Shown: positions 19,142 through 28,312, counted from the first letter of the stretch. The stretch: 64,000 nt of DNA from Paenibacillus turpanensis (GCF_011421635.1 NZ_WTLI01000018.1:1-64000); one strand, 5' to 3'. Made by a program: numbers and translations. The notes: generated by a model from the sequence alone, not told the origin.

Positions 19142-20043
19142 TGGGAAAGCGAACGATCAAGACAACCCTCGCCGTCTTTGTGACGGCGGGGATTTGCACT
19201 TGGTTGAATTGGCCCGTCATCTTCGCTGTTATTGCCGCGATGGTTACGATCGAGCCGACGGTAGCGATGTCTGTACGCAAGGCGCGGACGCGGATTCCGG
19301 CCGCGGCGATCGGTGCAGCGTTCGCTATGAGCTTGGAGTTTTGGCTCGGACAGGCGCCGCTGACGTATGCGCTGTCGGCTTTGGCGACGATTATCGTGTG
19401 CAGCCGTTTTCACTGGAATGATGCGATCCTGGTTGCGACATTAACCGCAGTAAATATGATTGCGGTAACGCAGGATCATTTTTTGGCGTCGTTTGTGACG
19501 CGTCTCGGCACAACGGTGGTGGGCATCGGCGTATCGACGGTGATCAATTATGCGATCCTGCCGCCGGATTTCACCGGGGCCGCCCGGCAGAAGCTCGCGG
19601 AGGCGGCTTCCGGCATCGATGCTTGGCTCCGCTGGGCTGCGGTGCTGCCGCAATGCCGCAGGCGCGATGCGGAGCATCTGATGAGCGGAGCGGAGCCGAT
19701 GCTGCGCAGCCTGCTGGAGGGCATTAAGCTGACGGAGTATCAGCGGGAGGAGTGCTTGTTCCACCGGAAGCGCCGCGGCAAGCTGAAGACGGCGCTGCGG
19801 CTCCAGCGCATGCTGCGGTTTTACTCGCTGACGCTGCATCGCCTTTCGGCCGTGCTGTCCTTGCGGCTGGATTGGGAGTCGCCGTACCACCGGGCGGTGC
19901 TCGATGATGCGATGAAGGCCTTGGCTGCCTTTGTGGAAGGCGGGGGGGCTTCGGCTTCGCACAGGCAGGAGAAACGACGGCGGGTCGTCATGGAATTGGC
20001 CCGCTTGGAGGCGCTGCCGCTGCGGCAGGAGGCGTTGGATTGA
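19141..20043 (+). CDS. FUSC/aromatic acid exporter-type membrane protein
   Basis: 300 residues. The N-terminal half holds four to five membrane segments with the FUSC/ArAE pattern (RTIKTTLAVFVTAGICTWL, IFAVIAAMVTIEPT, conserved R in RLGTTVVGIGVST). The C-terminal half (about residues 150-300) is cytoplasmic and helical. Relatives export aromatic carboxylic acids or related compounds. Coupled to the unknown gene upstream. Confidence 0.82.
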   Translation: MGKRTIKTTLAVFVTAGICTWLNWPVIFAVIAAMVTIEPTVAMSVRKARTRIPAAAIGAAFAMSLEFWLGQAPLTYALSALATIIVCSRFHWNDAILVATLTAVNMIAVTQDHFLASFVTRLGTTVVGIGVSTVINYAILPPDFTGAARQKLAEAASGIDAWLRWAAVLPQCRRRDAEHLMSGAEPMLRSLLEGIKLTEYQREECLFHRKRRGKLKTALRLQRMLRFYSLTLHRLSAVLSLRLDWESPYHRAVLDDAMKALAAFVEGGGASASHRQEKRRRVVMELARLEALPLRQEALD

Positions 20044-20106
20044 AGGGGAACGAAGTTGTGGGCGCAGCATGGCCTGGCTTCAATCCATGTGCTCGCAGCG
20101 CAACGT

Positions 20107-20160
20107 AAAAAAACGGTTGAAGGCTTCTCGTATAGGACGAGCTGCCTTCAACCGTTTTTA
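20107..20160. terminator. Bidirectional terminator
   Basis: A long perfect stem AAACGGTTGAAGGC / GCCTTCAACCGTTT with an inner CTCGT/ACGAG stem, flanked by an A-run and a T-run. Lies between convergent genes ending at 20043 and 20213. Confidence 0.92.
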
Positions 20161-20212
20161 AATATGGAACGAGAATACGTTTAGGTTGATGCGTTCAAAC
20201 CGTGCTTCCAAA

Positions 20213-21535
20213 CTATGCGTTTGATTCGTTGTTCTCTACGGTCTGCCGCTCCGTATTTTTTGCCGAACGCCTTGGGATGAGCATCCATACCCCTGCACCG
20301 ATCAACAGCACAGCGATAAACGCCGGGCGGATAAACCGATAAATCCAATAATCGAGATTGAAGTCCGGGAAAAATCGATGCACGAGACTCATCATGGCGC
20401 CGTCCAGCATCATGTATACGCCGGATATGAGCAGTGCCCAGCCGGCCCATTTGCGCCAGTGGATCGGCATCGCCGCATCCTCCTGCTCCGCCTGCGTCGT
20501 ACCGCGCTGATTCAGCATGTCAAAAAAGCTGTAAAACCAAATGAGCGGCGCGGCGTAGCCGAGAATAGTAACGCGTACGGTATCGGAAAGGTAAAGCGCT
20601 GCGAAAAATAACGACATCAGCTCGATTCCGCGGCGTTGTCTGCCTATAAAGAGGTGCCCTGCGCCGGGAAGGAAAGATAGAATTATTGGGAGGAAGCCGA
20701 CCAATCCGGTACCGCTGTTGCGATCCTTCAGCAGCAAATGAATCGGTGTATCTTCCATCGGCAGACCCTGCTGCTTTTCGTTCAGGCGCTGCATTGCATC
20801 CCAAATGCCTAAAATCCAAATGAACGGCAGTGCCAGGAAATAAATCAGAAACGATTCATTGTTCGTGACCGAGGTTAAAAAGATCGTCATCGCCGCCGTG
20901 CCGAAAAAGCTGAAAAACCACAGCAGGCCTCTCTGCTGAAGGCCAAGCTGGAAATGGCCGACCCCGGGGATGAACGATAGGAATAGAGTTGTGGCCTTCT
21001 CTTTTTCTACAGACGATTTGCTGTAGCTGTAAGGCGGCGGCGGGTACGCGCCTGCTTGCTGTCCGGCGTAATAATTGCCGGCTGCCGGGATAGACTGCTC
21101 TGGCGGAGTTCCGGCTGCATTGCTGCCGATCCCGCCGGCTGCTCCGCTGCTTGTGCTGGCCGCGGAAGCTGCCGCTCCTCCTGCATAGCTTGCACCGGCT
21201 GCGAACGAGCCGCTGCCGTGGTGCCCGATAGGGCCTGGAGCTCCCGGAGCGGGATATCCCCCGTAGGAAGCAGAGGGGGAGCGGAACAGCAGCGTAAAGA
21301 TCATGTCGATCATGTTAATAAAGCCAACGACCAGCCAGAAAAAGGCCGTCGCCACGATATGTTCTTCTTCTAAATCATGCGTGACGCCTAAAATAAAGAG
21401 CAGCGGAAGCGGAAGCAGAATCAATCCCCCATAAATGATCCCTCTCACATATTTTCCTAAGTAAAGATGACCCAGTCCCGGAATTAAAGCTAGTGCCAAC
21501 GCGGCGGCCGGGTGCTTATGTTGTTGCGTTTCCAT
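20213..21535 (-). CDS. Multispanning membrane protein with three repeated PGxGHxxxGxxxRG motifs
   Basis: 440 residues. Three units share a motif at the start of a membrane hairpin: LIPGLGHLYLGKYVRG (near residue 17), FIPGVGHFQLGLQQRG (near 188) and FLPGAGHLFIGRQRRG (near 293). This resembles the TM2-type fold of a short turn between two membrane segments. A Gly/Ala/Ser/Tyr-rich cytoplasmic linker (about 85-170) separates units one and two, and two more membrane segments end the protein. Function unknown. It overlaps the upstream sigma-like gene by 20 bases, so the two belong together. Confidence 0.75.
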   Translation of the reverse strand: METQQHKHPAAALALALIPGLGHLYLGKYVRGIIYGGLILLPLPLLFILGVTHDLEEEHIVATAFFWLVVGFINMIDMIFTLLFRSPSASYGGYPAPGAPGPIGHHGSGSFAAGASYAGGAAASAASTSSGAAGGIGSNAAGTPPEQSIPAAGNYYAGQQAGAYPPPPYSYSKSSVEKEKATTLFLSFIPGVGHFQLGLQQRGLLWFFSFFGTAAMTIFLTSVTNNESFLIYFLALPFIWILGIWDAMQRLNEKQQGLPMEDTPIHLLLKDRNSGTGLVGFLPIILSFLPGAGHLFIGRQRRGIELMSLFFAALYLSDTVRVTILGYAAPLIWFYSFFDMLNQRGTTQAEQEDAAMPIHWRKWAGWALLISGVYMMLDGAMMSLVHRFFPDFNLDYWIYRFIRPAFIAVLLIGAGVWMLIPRRSAKNTERQTVENNESNA

Positions 21536-21947
21536 GAGAAGATATTCCCCCTGATTGTTTTTTGAGCTCTAGGCAATACAGTGCTGCTGTTCGAAGCACC
21601 CGTTTGCTGCGCACTTCGTCGCAGTTACTATCGCAATTCCCTATAAAAGCTTGGTCTTGAAACAACTGAAGCAGTGTCTCCTGAGCAGCGGCGGCGGCCG
21701 CATTTTCATCCCCGAGCAAAAATAAGCAGTACGAGTAGCATTCCCTTTCGTACCGGTAAAGCACCGATATCTTTTCCGAAAAGGAGGACTCGGAAGGCTT
21801 GGGTTCTTTGGTTTTCTGCAGCGTCCTCGCATGAACGGAGTGCTTCGGCTGTTGTGCTTGAGATGCCTGTGGTCCCAGTGTGGTCTGACATGCAGCAGCA
21901 GCTTGCGAGGAGTGCGCTGCTTGCACAGACTGCGTGTTATACCGCAT
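21516..21947 (-). CDS. Short sigma-70 region 2-like protein
   Basis: 143 residues from ATG 21947, chosen because AAGGAG lies six bases upstream; longer starts are unsupported. The N-terminal half is low-complexity, rich in Gln, Ala and Ser. The C-terminal half (EKISVLYRYERECYSYCLFLLGDENAAAAAAQETLLQLFQD) resembles sigma region 2.1-2.2 of ECF factors. There is no region 4, so it cannot be a normal sigma factor; it may be a degenerate or regulatory derivative. It is transcribed with the membrane protein gene that it overlaps. Upstream lies a TTAAG repeat shared with the two-component locus at 28.3 kb. Confidence 0.6.
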   Translation of the reverse strand: MRYNTQSVQAAHSSQAAAACQTTLGPQASQAQQPKHSVHARTLQKTKEPKPSESSFSEKISVLYRYERECYSYCLFLLGDENAAAAAAQETLLQLFQDQAFIGNCDSNCDEVRSKRVLRTAALYCLELKKQSGGISSHGNATT

Positions 21948-21997
21948 CACGGACTCCTTCATTGAGATATCGTTTATGAAGTCATTATATAGAACGC

Positions 21998-22043
21998 TTT
22001 TTAAGACGGGCTTAATGAATTCATAAGTTTTCTTAAGAATTTG
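21998..22043. promoter_or_regulatory. TTAAG repeat operator candidate, copy B
   Basis: TTAAGA, five bases, TTAATGAATTCATAAG, four bases, CTTAAG. On the minus strand of 28311-28346 the same order occurs (TTAAGA, four bases, TTAAGAATTCATAAG, four bases, CTTAA). Here it lies in the divergent gap between the sigma-like gene and the gene at 22158. Confidence 0.5.
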
Positions 22044-22157
22044 GAAAATGGAGTAAATTGGGGTGCGGGGAAGCGAAGGATGAACTGTCTTTTTCGCGAT
22101 AAAGAGGTAGATATTTGGGCACAAGTTGGATCATCTTAAAGGGAGGGGGGCCATTTT

Positions 22158-23453
22158 ATGCTAAACGTTTGCAAGCTCAACGGGTTTTATGATCGTCGAA
22201 TTTTTCGAATCCGGGCATATGAAGGTAGAAGCGCATATTTGATTGATGATGTAGCTGACGAGGAAATTAACGAAGGAATCGCAGGAAAATGCATTCTATT
22301 GCACGAGCCCTCTACAAATCGTTATGAAACGTATCATTTCCGGGAATCGGCTCATGGATTAGACCGATGGTTTCGCCGTAATGAGTCTATTATTTTTTAT
22401 ATCCGGTTTACAGAGGGCCAGCGTTTTTTGCACATACATAAGGTGGACTGCGGGCGCTGGACTCCAAGGGCTCAGCCTGCCGATGAATCAATCCAGACGA
22501 AGCGGATGACCAAAGCCGGAAATGAATTTGAATCAGCGCTAGAGGCGGAACCGGAGCTGGTTATTTTTTTGCCGGAGTATATTGGGCACGAACCTATTCT
22601 GCGGTACGAGCTTCGCCAAATCGACGAAAGATATTGTCTGTTTGGGGTCGCCACCGACCGCAATTACCAAATAAACAAGCTGCTGCTGATCGATTTTGCG
22701 GCACGGACGGTTTGCGAGGGTAATCCAGAACTTCCAGGGCAGGATTCGCTTTTCAGGGCTGAACATATTTTTAAAATGGACCACCGCGATAGACAGTGGA
22801 TTGGGATCAAAACAACCTCCATCCATTGGCGAGAAAAATACGAGCTTTGGAACGATCCGGCGAAACGGGAAACGTACAAGGATGATTTGGTGGAGCAGCT
22901 ATTGCTGTGCGAGCTGGAAGCCTACATATCAAGTGTGAAAAAGGGCGAGCCGTTCCCCATGGTAGCTGGACGCGTTGTAGAACGCTGTCCCCTGCATCAA
23001 CATTTGCTCTGGTGGCAGGCTGATGAGAGGGGGTTGAATTATTGCTTGCACGATTTTGAACAGCATGAAACCATTTTGGTTACTTATGGCGTAGACCATG
23101 GATCAGAGGGCAGAACGGGCTTCGGTAAAAAGGAGCGGGTTGTTGTGGCCGGATCTCTTTTGGAGGAGGCGAGCTATCGCAACGGATCTGTATATGCTGT
23201 TGAAGCTTTGGAGCAGGGCGGCAGCGTCTTCCGAAATGTGACTTCAGGTAGGGTAATATTTGAAGCGTCCCCGCATGAGGGGCTTTTGTTTGCCGATGAG
23301 GATATGGCGATTACTTACGTATGGCTGCAGGATTCGAATCAGCAAATGATCTATTATTATGATTTGGCGGAAGGCGGGCGAGAGGGGCAGCTGCTGGGTA
23401 TCGGTTTTGCCCAGTTTGATGATAGGGCAAAGGTGCTGACTATTTTTAGTTAG
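22158..23453 (+). CDS. Unknown protein of 431 residues
   Basis: Starts at ATG 22158 behind GGGAGGGG. It is not recognised. There is no signal peptide or membrane segment. Its composition is beta-rich with many aromatic residues and repeated short blocks (for example ENVxxxDxxx-type strands, YYYDLAEGGREGQLLGIGFAQF at the end), compatible with a beta-propeller, but this is only an impression. Divergent from the sigma-like gene with a shared operator candidate between them. Confidence 0.7.
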   Translation: MLNVCKLNGFYDRRIFRIRAYEGRSAYLIDDVADEEINEGIAGKCILLHEPSTNRYETYHFRESAHGLDRWFRRNESIIFYIRFTEGQRFLHIHKVDCGRWTPRAQPADESIQTKRMTKAGNEFESALEAEPELVIFLPEYIGHEPILRYELRQIDERYCLFGVATDRNYQINKLLLIDFAARTVCEGNPELPGQDSLFRAEHIFKMDHRDRQWIGIKTTSIHWREKYELWNDPAKRETYKDDLVEQLLLCELEAYISSVKKGEPFPMVAGRVVERCPLHQHLLWWQADERGLNYCLHDFEQHETILVTYGVDHGSEGRTGFGKKERVVVAGSLLEEASYRNGSVYAVEALEQGGSVFRNVTSGRVIFEASPHEGLLFADEDMAITYVWLQDSNQQMIYYYDLAEGGREGQLLGIGFAQFDDRAKVLTIFS

Positions 23454-23606
23454 TCAGCGGCCCAGTTTGGGCGCCGCCCCGCCGGTGTCGTCTCCGGGCA
23501 ACTCCTTGTTCGCTTCAACGATTGTACTTCGATTTACGCCGGGTTGTTCTGCAAACTTCCGTTCCGATTTACAGGGCTCTGCCAGAACGGCATCACGGGC
23601 AGTTTA

Positions 23607-25148
23607 CTATTGATCTAATGCATGCACGACAAGACGATCCAATCCAGCTGAGTAAGCGGCCTTCACACCGTCGATATAAACGGCCAAGCCTGCGTCCTTG
23701 TTGTACTGTCGGCCGAGCTTATCATACATGATAGTAATGTTCTTACCACGATAGTACAGACGGTCCAAACAAAAATACTCCCATGTTCCTTCAGGAATAA
23801 GTGGGTTAACCTCAAAGCTGCCATCAGACCTCGTGCGGAATCCGATGAGACCGGTAATGATTAGATCGTTGAATGTGGAATGGTTGTAATCCTTTCCTCG
23901 TTCGCGGCCTCCCTTTCTTTCAGGCCAATTCCACTCCTCAAGTATCCGTCTGGACAGCCACTCGCCTGTATAAGGATCAATGTTTTCGTCTAACCAGGAT
24001 ACTCGCTTGCCATCAGCTCTTGTGCGGTAATGACAATGCGCGTAAGTGCTTAATAGGTTCCAGTAATCTTCTTTATTGACGACTTGTTGTTCGTAATCGT
24101 TTAATACGTTGGCCATCGCTGTTAACGTCTGGGAAGTTGCGAATGGCCATGATGGTCCATTCCACAAGCATTCGTGCTCATAGGAGAACATGAATCGGGT
24201 ATGGCGCTGCTCCGCAGTTGTTGGCCCGAATGGAGCGTAGAAACCGGCAGGATCCATTAGCTGTGCCCATGCTTGTTCATAACCGACGTCGGGAAGGTGG
24301 AACGCCCAAGGGATATATCCAAGCTGCTCGCGTACGTTATGAGCGGGATCCATCTCTTGAAATTCCCATTGTTCTACAGTTTCTCTGGCGGACTTCAATG
24401 GGATGACCTTGAAAAACTGCGCTTGGTCGTCCCACAAATGTTCTTGGACAAGTTGTTTTAACCGATTCGCTTTTTCCTTAAACATTCTCTCCGTTTCAAA
24501 GTCCCCAGCCAGGCGTGCGATATTGGCAATCGCTATAGCATCGGCGTACATATAGGCATTCAGGGTTGGTCTAAGCCCTGAGCCGCTGATAGAAATTTCC
24601 ATTGCGTCGCGGTCGTCAATGGACCAGAATAACCCGCTTGGGTTCAGATGTGTTTTTTCCCATTCTGTGTAGTTGGTGACCATATCCGGCAGTAAATCAA
24701 TGGCAAGCTGGAAATCGCCGTCTACTTTGCAATAATTCCACACGGCATCTGCTATCCAACAGCTATAGGAGCGGAGACTTCCGTTTCTTTTGAACCAAAA
24801 CAGGATATAGTCCTTGAGAAAATCCTGACGGTTTCGCAGCCAGCGTCCTTCACTTAAATGATGCCCGACAGCACAGTTGATCGTGTTATGCTTGCCCGCC
24901 CAAGGAACAGACGGATGAAACTCCGTGATCACGAATCCGTCTGGCGTCTGCTTAACGTGTTTACGGTAAACCCACCACCGAAAGTAGTAAGTCTCCTCCA
25001 GACGGCTGTCAGGACAATGGAATAAAGGAATCTGATCGCGCATCCATTCCCAAGCTGACGCATTATCAACATGCTGGATTACAGATTCTTCGTCATGCAT
25101 ATTAAAAGTTTCGAAGTGCTTTCTAAAATCGTCTGGGATTAACAACAT
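23607..25148 (-). CDS. Glycoside hydrolase with (alpha/alpha)6 barrel, MGH1/GH63-like
   Basis: 513 residues, cytosolic (no signal peptide). The sequence has the six-hairpin glycosidase look of mannosylglycerate hydrolase-like and GH63 enzymes: YYFRWWVYRKHVKQT, LRSYSCWIADAVWNYC, LFWSIDDRDAMEISISGSGLRPTLNAY, LWNGPSWPFATSQTL and EEWNWPERKGGRERGKDYNHSTFNDLI. The exact substrate cannot be named. Divergent from an AraC regulator, its likely controller, with repeated TTTTGATCAT words between them. Confidence 0.82.
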   Translation of the reverse strand: MLLIPDDFRKHFETFNMHDEESVIQHVDNASAWEWMRDQIPLFHCPDSRLEETYYFRWWVYRKHVKQTPDGFVITEFHPSVPWAGKHNTINCAVGHHLSEGRWLRNRQDFLKDYILFWFKRNGSLRSYSCWIADAVWNYCKVDGDFQLAIDLLPDMVTNYTEWEKTHLNPSGLFWSIDDRDAMEISISGSGLRPTLNAYMYADAIAIANIARLAGDFETERMFKEKANRLKQLVQEHLWDDQAQFFKVIPLKSARETVEQWEFQEMDPAHNVREQLGYIPWAFHLPDVGYEQAWAQLMDPAGFYAPFGPTTAEQRHTRFMFSYEHECLWNGPSWPFATSQTLTAMANVLNDYEQQVVNKEDYWNLLSTYAHCHYRTRADGKRVSWLDENIDPYTGEWLSRRILEEWNWPERKGGRERGKDYNHSTFNDLIITGLIGFRTRSDGSFEVNPLIPEGTWEYFCLDRLYYRGKNITIMYDKLGRQYNKDAGLAVYIDGVKAAYSAGLDRLVVHALDQ

Positions 25149-25283
25149 GTTACGATCAACCTTTCTGATTATTTTGTAAGCCGCTAAAATACCAAAAACT
25201 TATACTTTTGTCGCTTGTCCCGTTTGATTTGAACAGGGGGATAAAGTCCTGGGATTCATCTCAATCGCTATCTTTTCATTCTG

Positions 25284-25359
25284 TTTTGATCATTTCATAT
25301 CGATACTATCATGCTAAAATGTTTATTTACATGATCGAATCAGTTATGCTTTTGATCAT
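25284..25359. promoter_or_regulatory. Repeated TTTTGATCAT words in the GH/AraC gap
   Basis: TTTTGATCAT occurs at 25284-25293 and again at 25350-25359, each followed by a TC a base or two later, with a further ATGATCGA between. Each contains the palindrome TGATCA. They may be binding sites for the AraC regulator. Confidence 0.35.
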
Positions 25360-25388
25360 ATCCGACTTGAAAGAGGGGTGTGGTGACC

Positions 25389-26288
25389 ATGGAGGTATAT
25401 CCTGTGCTGTGTTTTACATCCAACCCGTTTCCAGCTTTTATTTCTTCGGGAAAGGTAGTTTATAAGAAGGGAGATAAGCATCCGGAGCGGATTTTTTCGA
25501 CATTTGTGGCCATGTTTATCGAAGAAGGGACACTGTATTTCACAGAAGGCGGTATGGCACATACGCTCACAGCAGGGCAGTGGTTCATCCAGACACCGGG
25601 CATTCGGCATTATGGACATCAGGGGTGTGAAATGAGCACAGTCTTCCACTTTATCCACTTCATGCCGTTAGGGGAATGGCACATCGAATCCGACCACTTG
25701 ACGCGGAAACAGACTGCTTATCCAGTAAATCTAATTGATAGCGGAGAAGGAGTTCGTGTTCCTAAGTTAGAAAACGAGCTGCCGATGCGGGGAGTCTATC
25801 CGCTTTCGAACTGGAGAGAGCTGTTCGAACGTCTTGAGCAAGAGCAGGAAGCAGGCAGATGGGCCATTGGTAAGCAAGCTTGCTTCTTGGAACTTCTTGA
25901 ACGAATGGTATGGTTAGATACCGGGAGGGACACAGCGAATGTCATGGTCCGAAAAGTGATTGCCTATATTCAGATGCATTACGCGGAATCGCTGACCGTT
26001 TCAGGGATTGCTTCACATTTTCATTTCTCACCCGATTATTTAACTAGGCAGATGAAGCAGGTAACAGGTATGACACCATCGATGTTTCTTATCCAATATA
26101 GAATGGACAAAGCCAAGCATCTGCTTGTGCACACAAACTATTCCATTCAGCAAATTGGCCGTGAAACGGGATATCCTGATATTGCCGTGTTCAGCAGGAT
26201 GTTTAAAAGGCATGCTGGTCTTTCTCCAGCGCAGTATCGAAAAGACCAATGGGGCACTTTATCCGTTGGACCCAAATCTCCCCGCTGA
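25389..26288 (+). CDS. AraC family transcriptional regulator
   Basis: 299 residues from ATG 25389, with GAGGGG ten bases upstream (GTG 25380 or 25383 also possible). The N-terminal cupin-like ligand domain (FIEEGTLYFTEGGMAHTLTAGQWFIQTPGIRHYG) is followed by a C-terminal double HTH (about residues 195-295; LTVSGIASHFHFSPDYLTRQMKQVTGMTP and SIQQIGRETGYPDIAVFSRMFKRHAGLSPAQYR). It probably senses a sugar and controls the divergent glycosidase gene. Confidence 0.9.
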   Translation: MEVYPVLCFTSNPFPAFISSGKVVYKKGDKHPERIFSTFVAMFIEEGTLYFTEGGMAHTLTAGQWFIQTPGIRHYGHQGCEMSTVFHFIHFMPLGEWHIESDHLTRKQTAYPVNLIDSGEGVRVPKLENELPMRGVYPLSNWRELFERLEQEQEAGRWAIGKQACFLELLERMVWLDTGRDTANVMVRKVIAYIQMHYAESLTVSGIASHFHFSPDYLTRQMKQVTGMTPSMFLIQYRMDKAKHLLVHTNYSIQQIGRETGYPDIAVFSRMFKRHAGLSPAQYRKDQWGTLSVGPKSPR

Positions 26289-26393
26289 TCCGAAGCATAC
26301 TGTTTTTCCTTGAATAGAGATATTGCTTGGGTGTGCGTAATTAGCTTGTGCGTGGGGGAGAGGGGAAGTCTGCTGGCCCCGCGCCCGTACCCG

Positions 26394-26470
26394 CGCCCCG
26401 CGCCAAGCGCGGGCCAACCCGCCTGCCTGCGGCAGCGGCGGGTCAAGCCCCACCGCCTGCCCAGGGCAGG
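26394..26470. repeat. Cluster of GC-rich palindromes at the 3' end of the kinase gene
   Basis: Three adjacent imperfect palindromes: around 26394-26414 (GCCCCGCGCC-AAGC-GCGGGCC type), 26417-26442 (ACCCGCC...GGCGGGT) and 26456-26470 (CCTGCCCAGGGCAGG). The third lies inside the last codons of the kinase. There is no T-run, so they are not a typical terminator. The flanking DNA is much less GC-rich. Confidence 0.55.
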
Positions 26471-27540
26471 CGAATCGAAAAACATGTGCGCGACCAGTCG
26501 CTCTCGGCGGAGACCACGCCGCCATGCAGCTCCACGATATTCTTCGTGATCGCGAGCCCCAGCCCGGAGCCGCCGGAGTCGTCTCCGCGCGATTTATCGA
26601 CCCGGTAGAACCGGTCGAAAATATACGGCAAATCCGCCGAAGGAATCGGCTCCCCGTAGTTCGTCACATCGACGACGACTGCGGTGCCGTCGCGATATGC
26701 CGAGATCTCCATCCGCTTCCCGTCCCGGCCATACGTGATCGCGTTCGAAAACAAATTTTCGAACACGCGAACCAGCTTGTTCGGGTCGCCGTTCACCATC
26801 AAGTTGCCCTCTTTTTGCTGGAAGGAAGCTTCAATCCCCGCCTCCTGCAGCTGCAGCCGGGACTGGACGAGCAGCTGGTTCAGCAGCTCTCCCAGATCCA
26901 GCGGGCAAAACTTCACGGGCAGCTTGGCATGCCGCATTCGTGTATACTCAAATAAATCGTTAATGAGCACGTGAAGCCGCTTGGATTTCTCGTAGGCAAT
27001 GCTTACATAATGGCGCAGCTCCACCTCGTCGCGGTACCGGTCGCCATCAGCGAGCCCGAGATAGCCGAGAATCGACGTCAGCGGCGTACGCAGATCGTGG
27101 GACACGTTGGTGATCAGCTCATTTTTCGTCTGCTCCGCGTTCCGCTCCTCATCAAGGGATGTTTTCAGCCGCATGACCAAATAATTGATATACTCCGCCA
27201 AATCCCCCAGCTCATTTCGCTGCTTTATAGGCAGCTTTTCCTCAAAGTTGCCGTCGGCAATCCGGCGAATCGCGCCGAGCATACTGGCCAAATACCAATA
27301 CCTTCGAATATTAAAAAGCACCATGTAGAGAATGAAGAAAAACAGCGCCAGCATCACAATCAGAACCTCATCGGGCACAAGTCTCGTAACCAGGTTTAAG
27401 ATCTCCCGTATGACGGGGATTTCTTTGCCGACAATAGCGAGTAAAAACCCGGTTGCCAAAACGCTGACCAGCGTTAACAAGGAGCTTACGATCAGCTGTC
27501 CAATGAGACGAAACGTCATTCGCTGCACAATATTAGCCAT
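26443..27540 (-). CDS. VanS-like sensor histidine kinase
   Basis: 365 residues from ATG 27540. Two membrane segments (about residues 12-38 and 58-78) enclose a short external loop, followed by HAMP (about 80-132), the dimerisation box with H148 (NVSHDLRTPLTSILGYL) and a full HATPase domain (NLFSNAITYG, DVTNYG, GGSGLGLAITKNIVELHGG). It overlaps the response regulator by eight bases. The extreme C-terminus (PWAGGGA) is encoded by a GC-rich palindrome and may have been altered by it. The signal is unknown; relatives respond to cell-wall stress. Confidence 0.92.
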   Translation of the reverse strand: MANIVQRMTFRLIGQLIVSSLLTLVSVLATGFLLAIVGKEIPVIREILNLVTRLVPDEVLIVMLALFFFILYMVLFNIRRYWYLASMLGAIRRIADGNFEEKLPIKQRNELGDLAEYINYLVMRLKTSLDEERNAEQTKNELITNVSHDLRTPLTSILGYLGLADGDRYRDEVELRHYVSIAYEKSKRLHVLINDLFEYTRMRHAKLPVKFCPLDLGELLNQLLVQSRLQLQEAGIEASFQQKEGNLMVNGDPNKLVRVFENLFSNAITYGRDGKRMEISAYRDGTAVVVDVTNYGEPIPSADLPYIFDRFYRVDKSRGDDSGGSGLGLAITKNIVELHGGVVSAESDWSRTCFSIRLPWAGGGA

Positions 27541-28228
27541 CGATTTTATACCCCACGCCCCAAACCGTGGCAATCAGCTTGTCCCCGATTTCATGCTCAA
27601 GCTTGTCTCGCAGGTTGCTGATGTGCACCATCACGGTATTATTGGAATCAAAATATTTTTCCCGCCATACCTGTTGAAAAATTTCCTCCGCTTTAAACAC
27701 TCTACCCCGATGCGAGGCGAGCAGCAGCAATATCCCAAACTCCGTCGACGTCAAATGCAGCGGCTTGCCGTCCGCTTCGGCCGTGTGAGTCGTTTTGTCG
27801 ATCGTCAGTGCGCCGATGCGGATTTTATCCCCGCCGTCGCGTGAAGCCGTTTCGGTTTGCAGCTGGTAGGTACGCCGCAGCAGCGCCTTTACGCGGGCGA
27901 TCAGCTCCAACGGATTAAACGGCTTAATCATATAGTCGTCCGCTCCGGTCATGAGGCCAAGAATTTTGTCCATATCCTCCGCCTTCGCGCTGAGCATTAG
28001 AATCGGCATTGGGTTATCCTCGCGGATTTTACGGCACAGCTCCAGTCCGTCCATGCCCGGCATCATCACATCGAGAATCGCTAAGTGGAAATCGTCCTCC
28101 CCCAGCTTCGCTAGAGCCTCTTTTCCATTGTGGGCTTTCCCGGTGTCATAACCTTCGTTGCGCAAGTAAATTTCGATTAATCCGGCAATCTCTTTATCAT
28201 CATCCACGATTAAAATGCGGCGGTTCAC
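27533..28228 (-). CDS. VanR/OmpR-type response regulator
   Basis: 231 residues from GTG 28228, with AAGGAG nine bases upstream (a TTG six codons earlier overlaps that site). It has a receiver domain with the acidic pocket DDD, phospho-acceptor D53 (LAILDVMMPG) and conserved K in KPFNPLEL, then an OmpR-type winged helix (about residues 130-230; FGILLLLASHRGRVFKAEEIFQQVW, ending GVGYKID). Coupled to its kinase. TTAAG repeats at 28313-28346 upstream are likely autoregulatory sites. Confidence 0.95.
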   Translation of the reverse strand: MNRRILIVDDDKEIAGLIEIYLRNEGYDTGKAHNGKEALAKLGEDDFHLAILDVMMPGMDGLELCRKIREDNPMPILMLSAKAEDMDKILGLMTGADDYMIKPFNPLELIARVKALLRRTYQLQTETASRDGGDKIRIGALTIDKTTHTAEADGKPLHLTSTEFGILLLLASHRGRVFKAEEIFQQVWREKYFDSNNTVMVHISNLRDKLEHEIGDKLIATVWGVGYKIDG

Positions 28229-28312
28229 AAAAGGCAGCTCCTTCAATAAAAGATCTCGTTCATTGCTACTATACCTTAACTTATCCGATTTGTGGGAGAG
28301 ACAGGCATCGAT

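Noticed and set aside
26310-26608. GC-rich open frames opposite the kinase C-terminus
   Set aside because: They follow the palindromes and the kinase coding strand; composition Arg/Pro/Gln-rich with no ribosome site.
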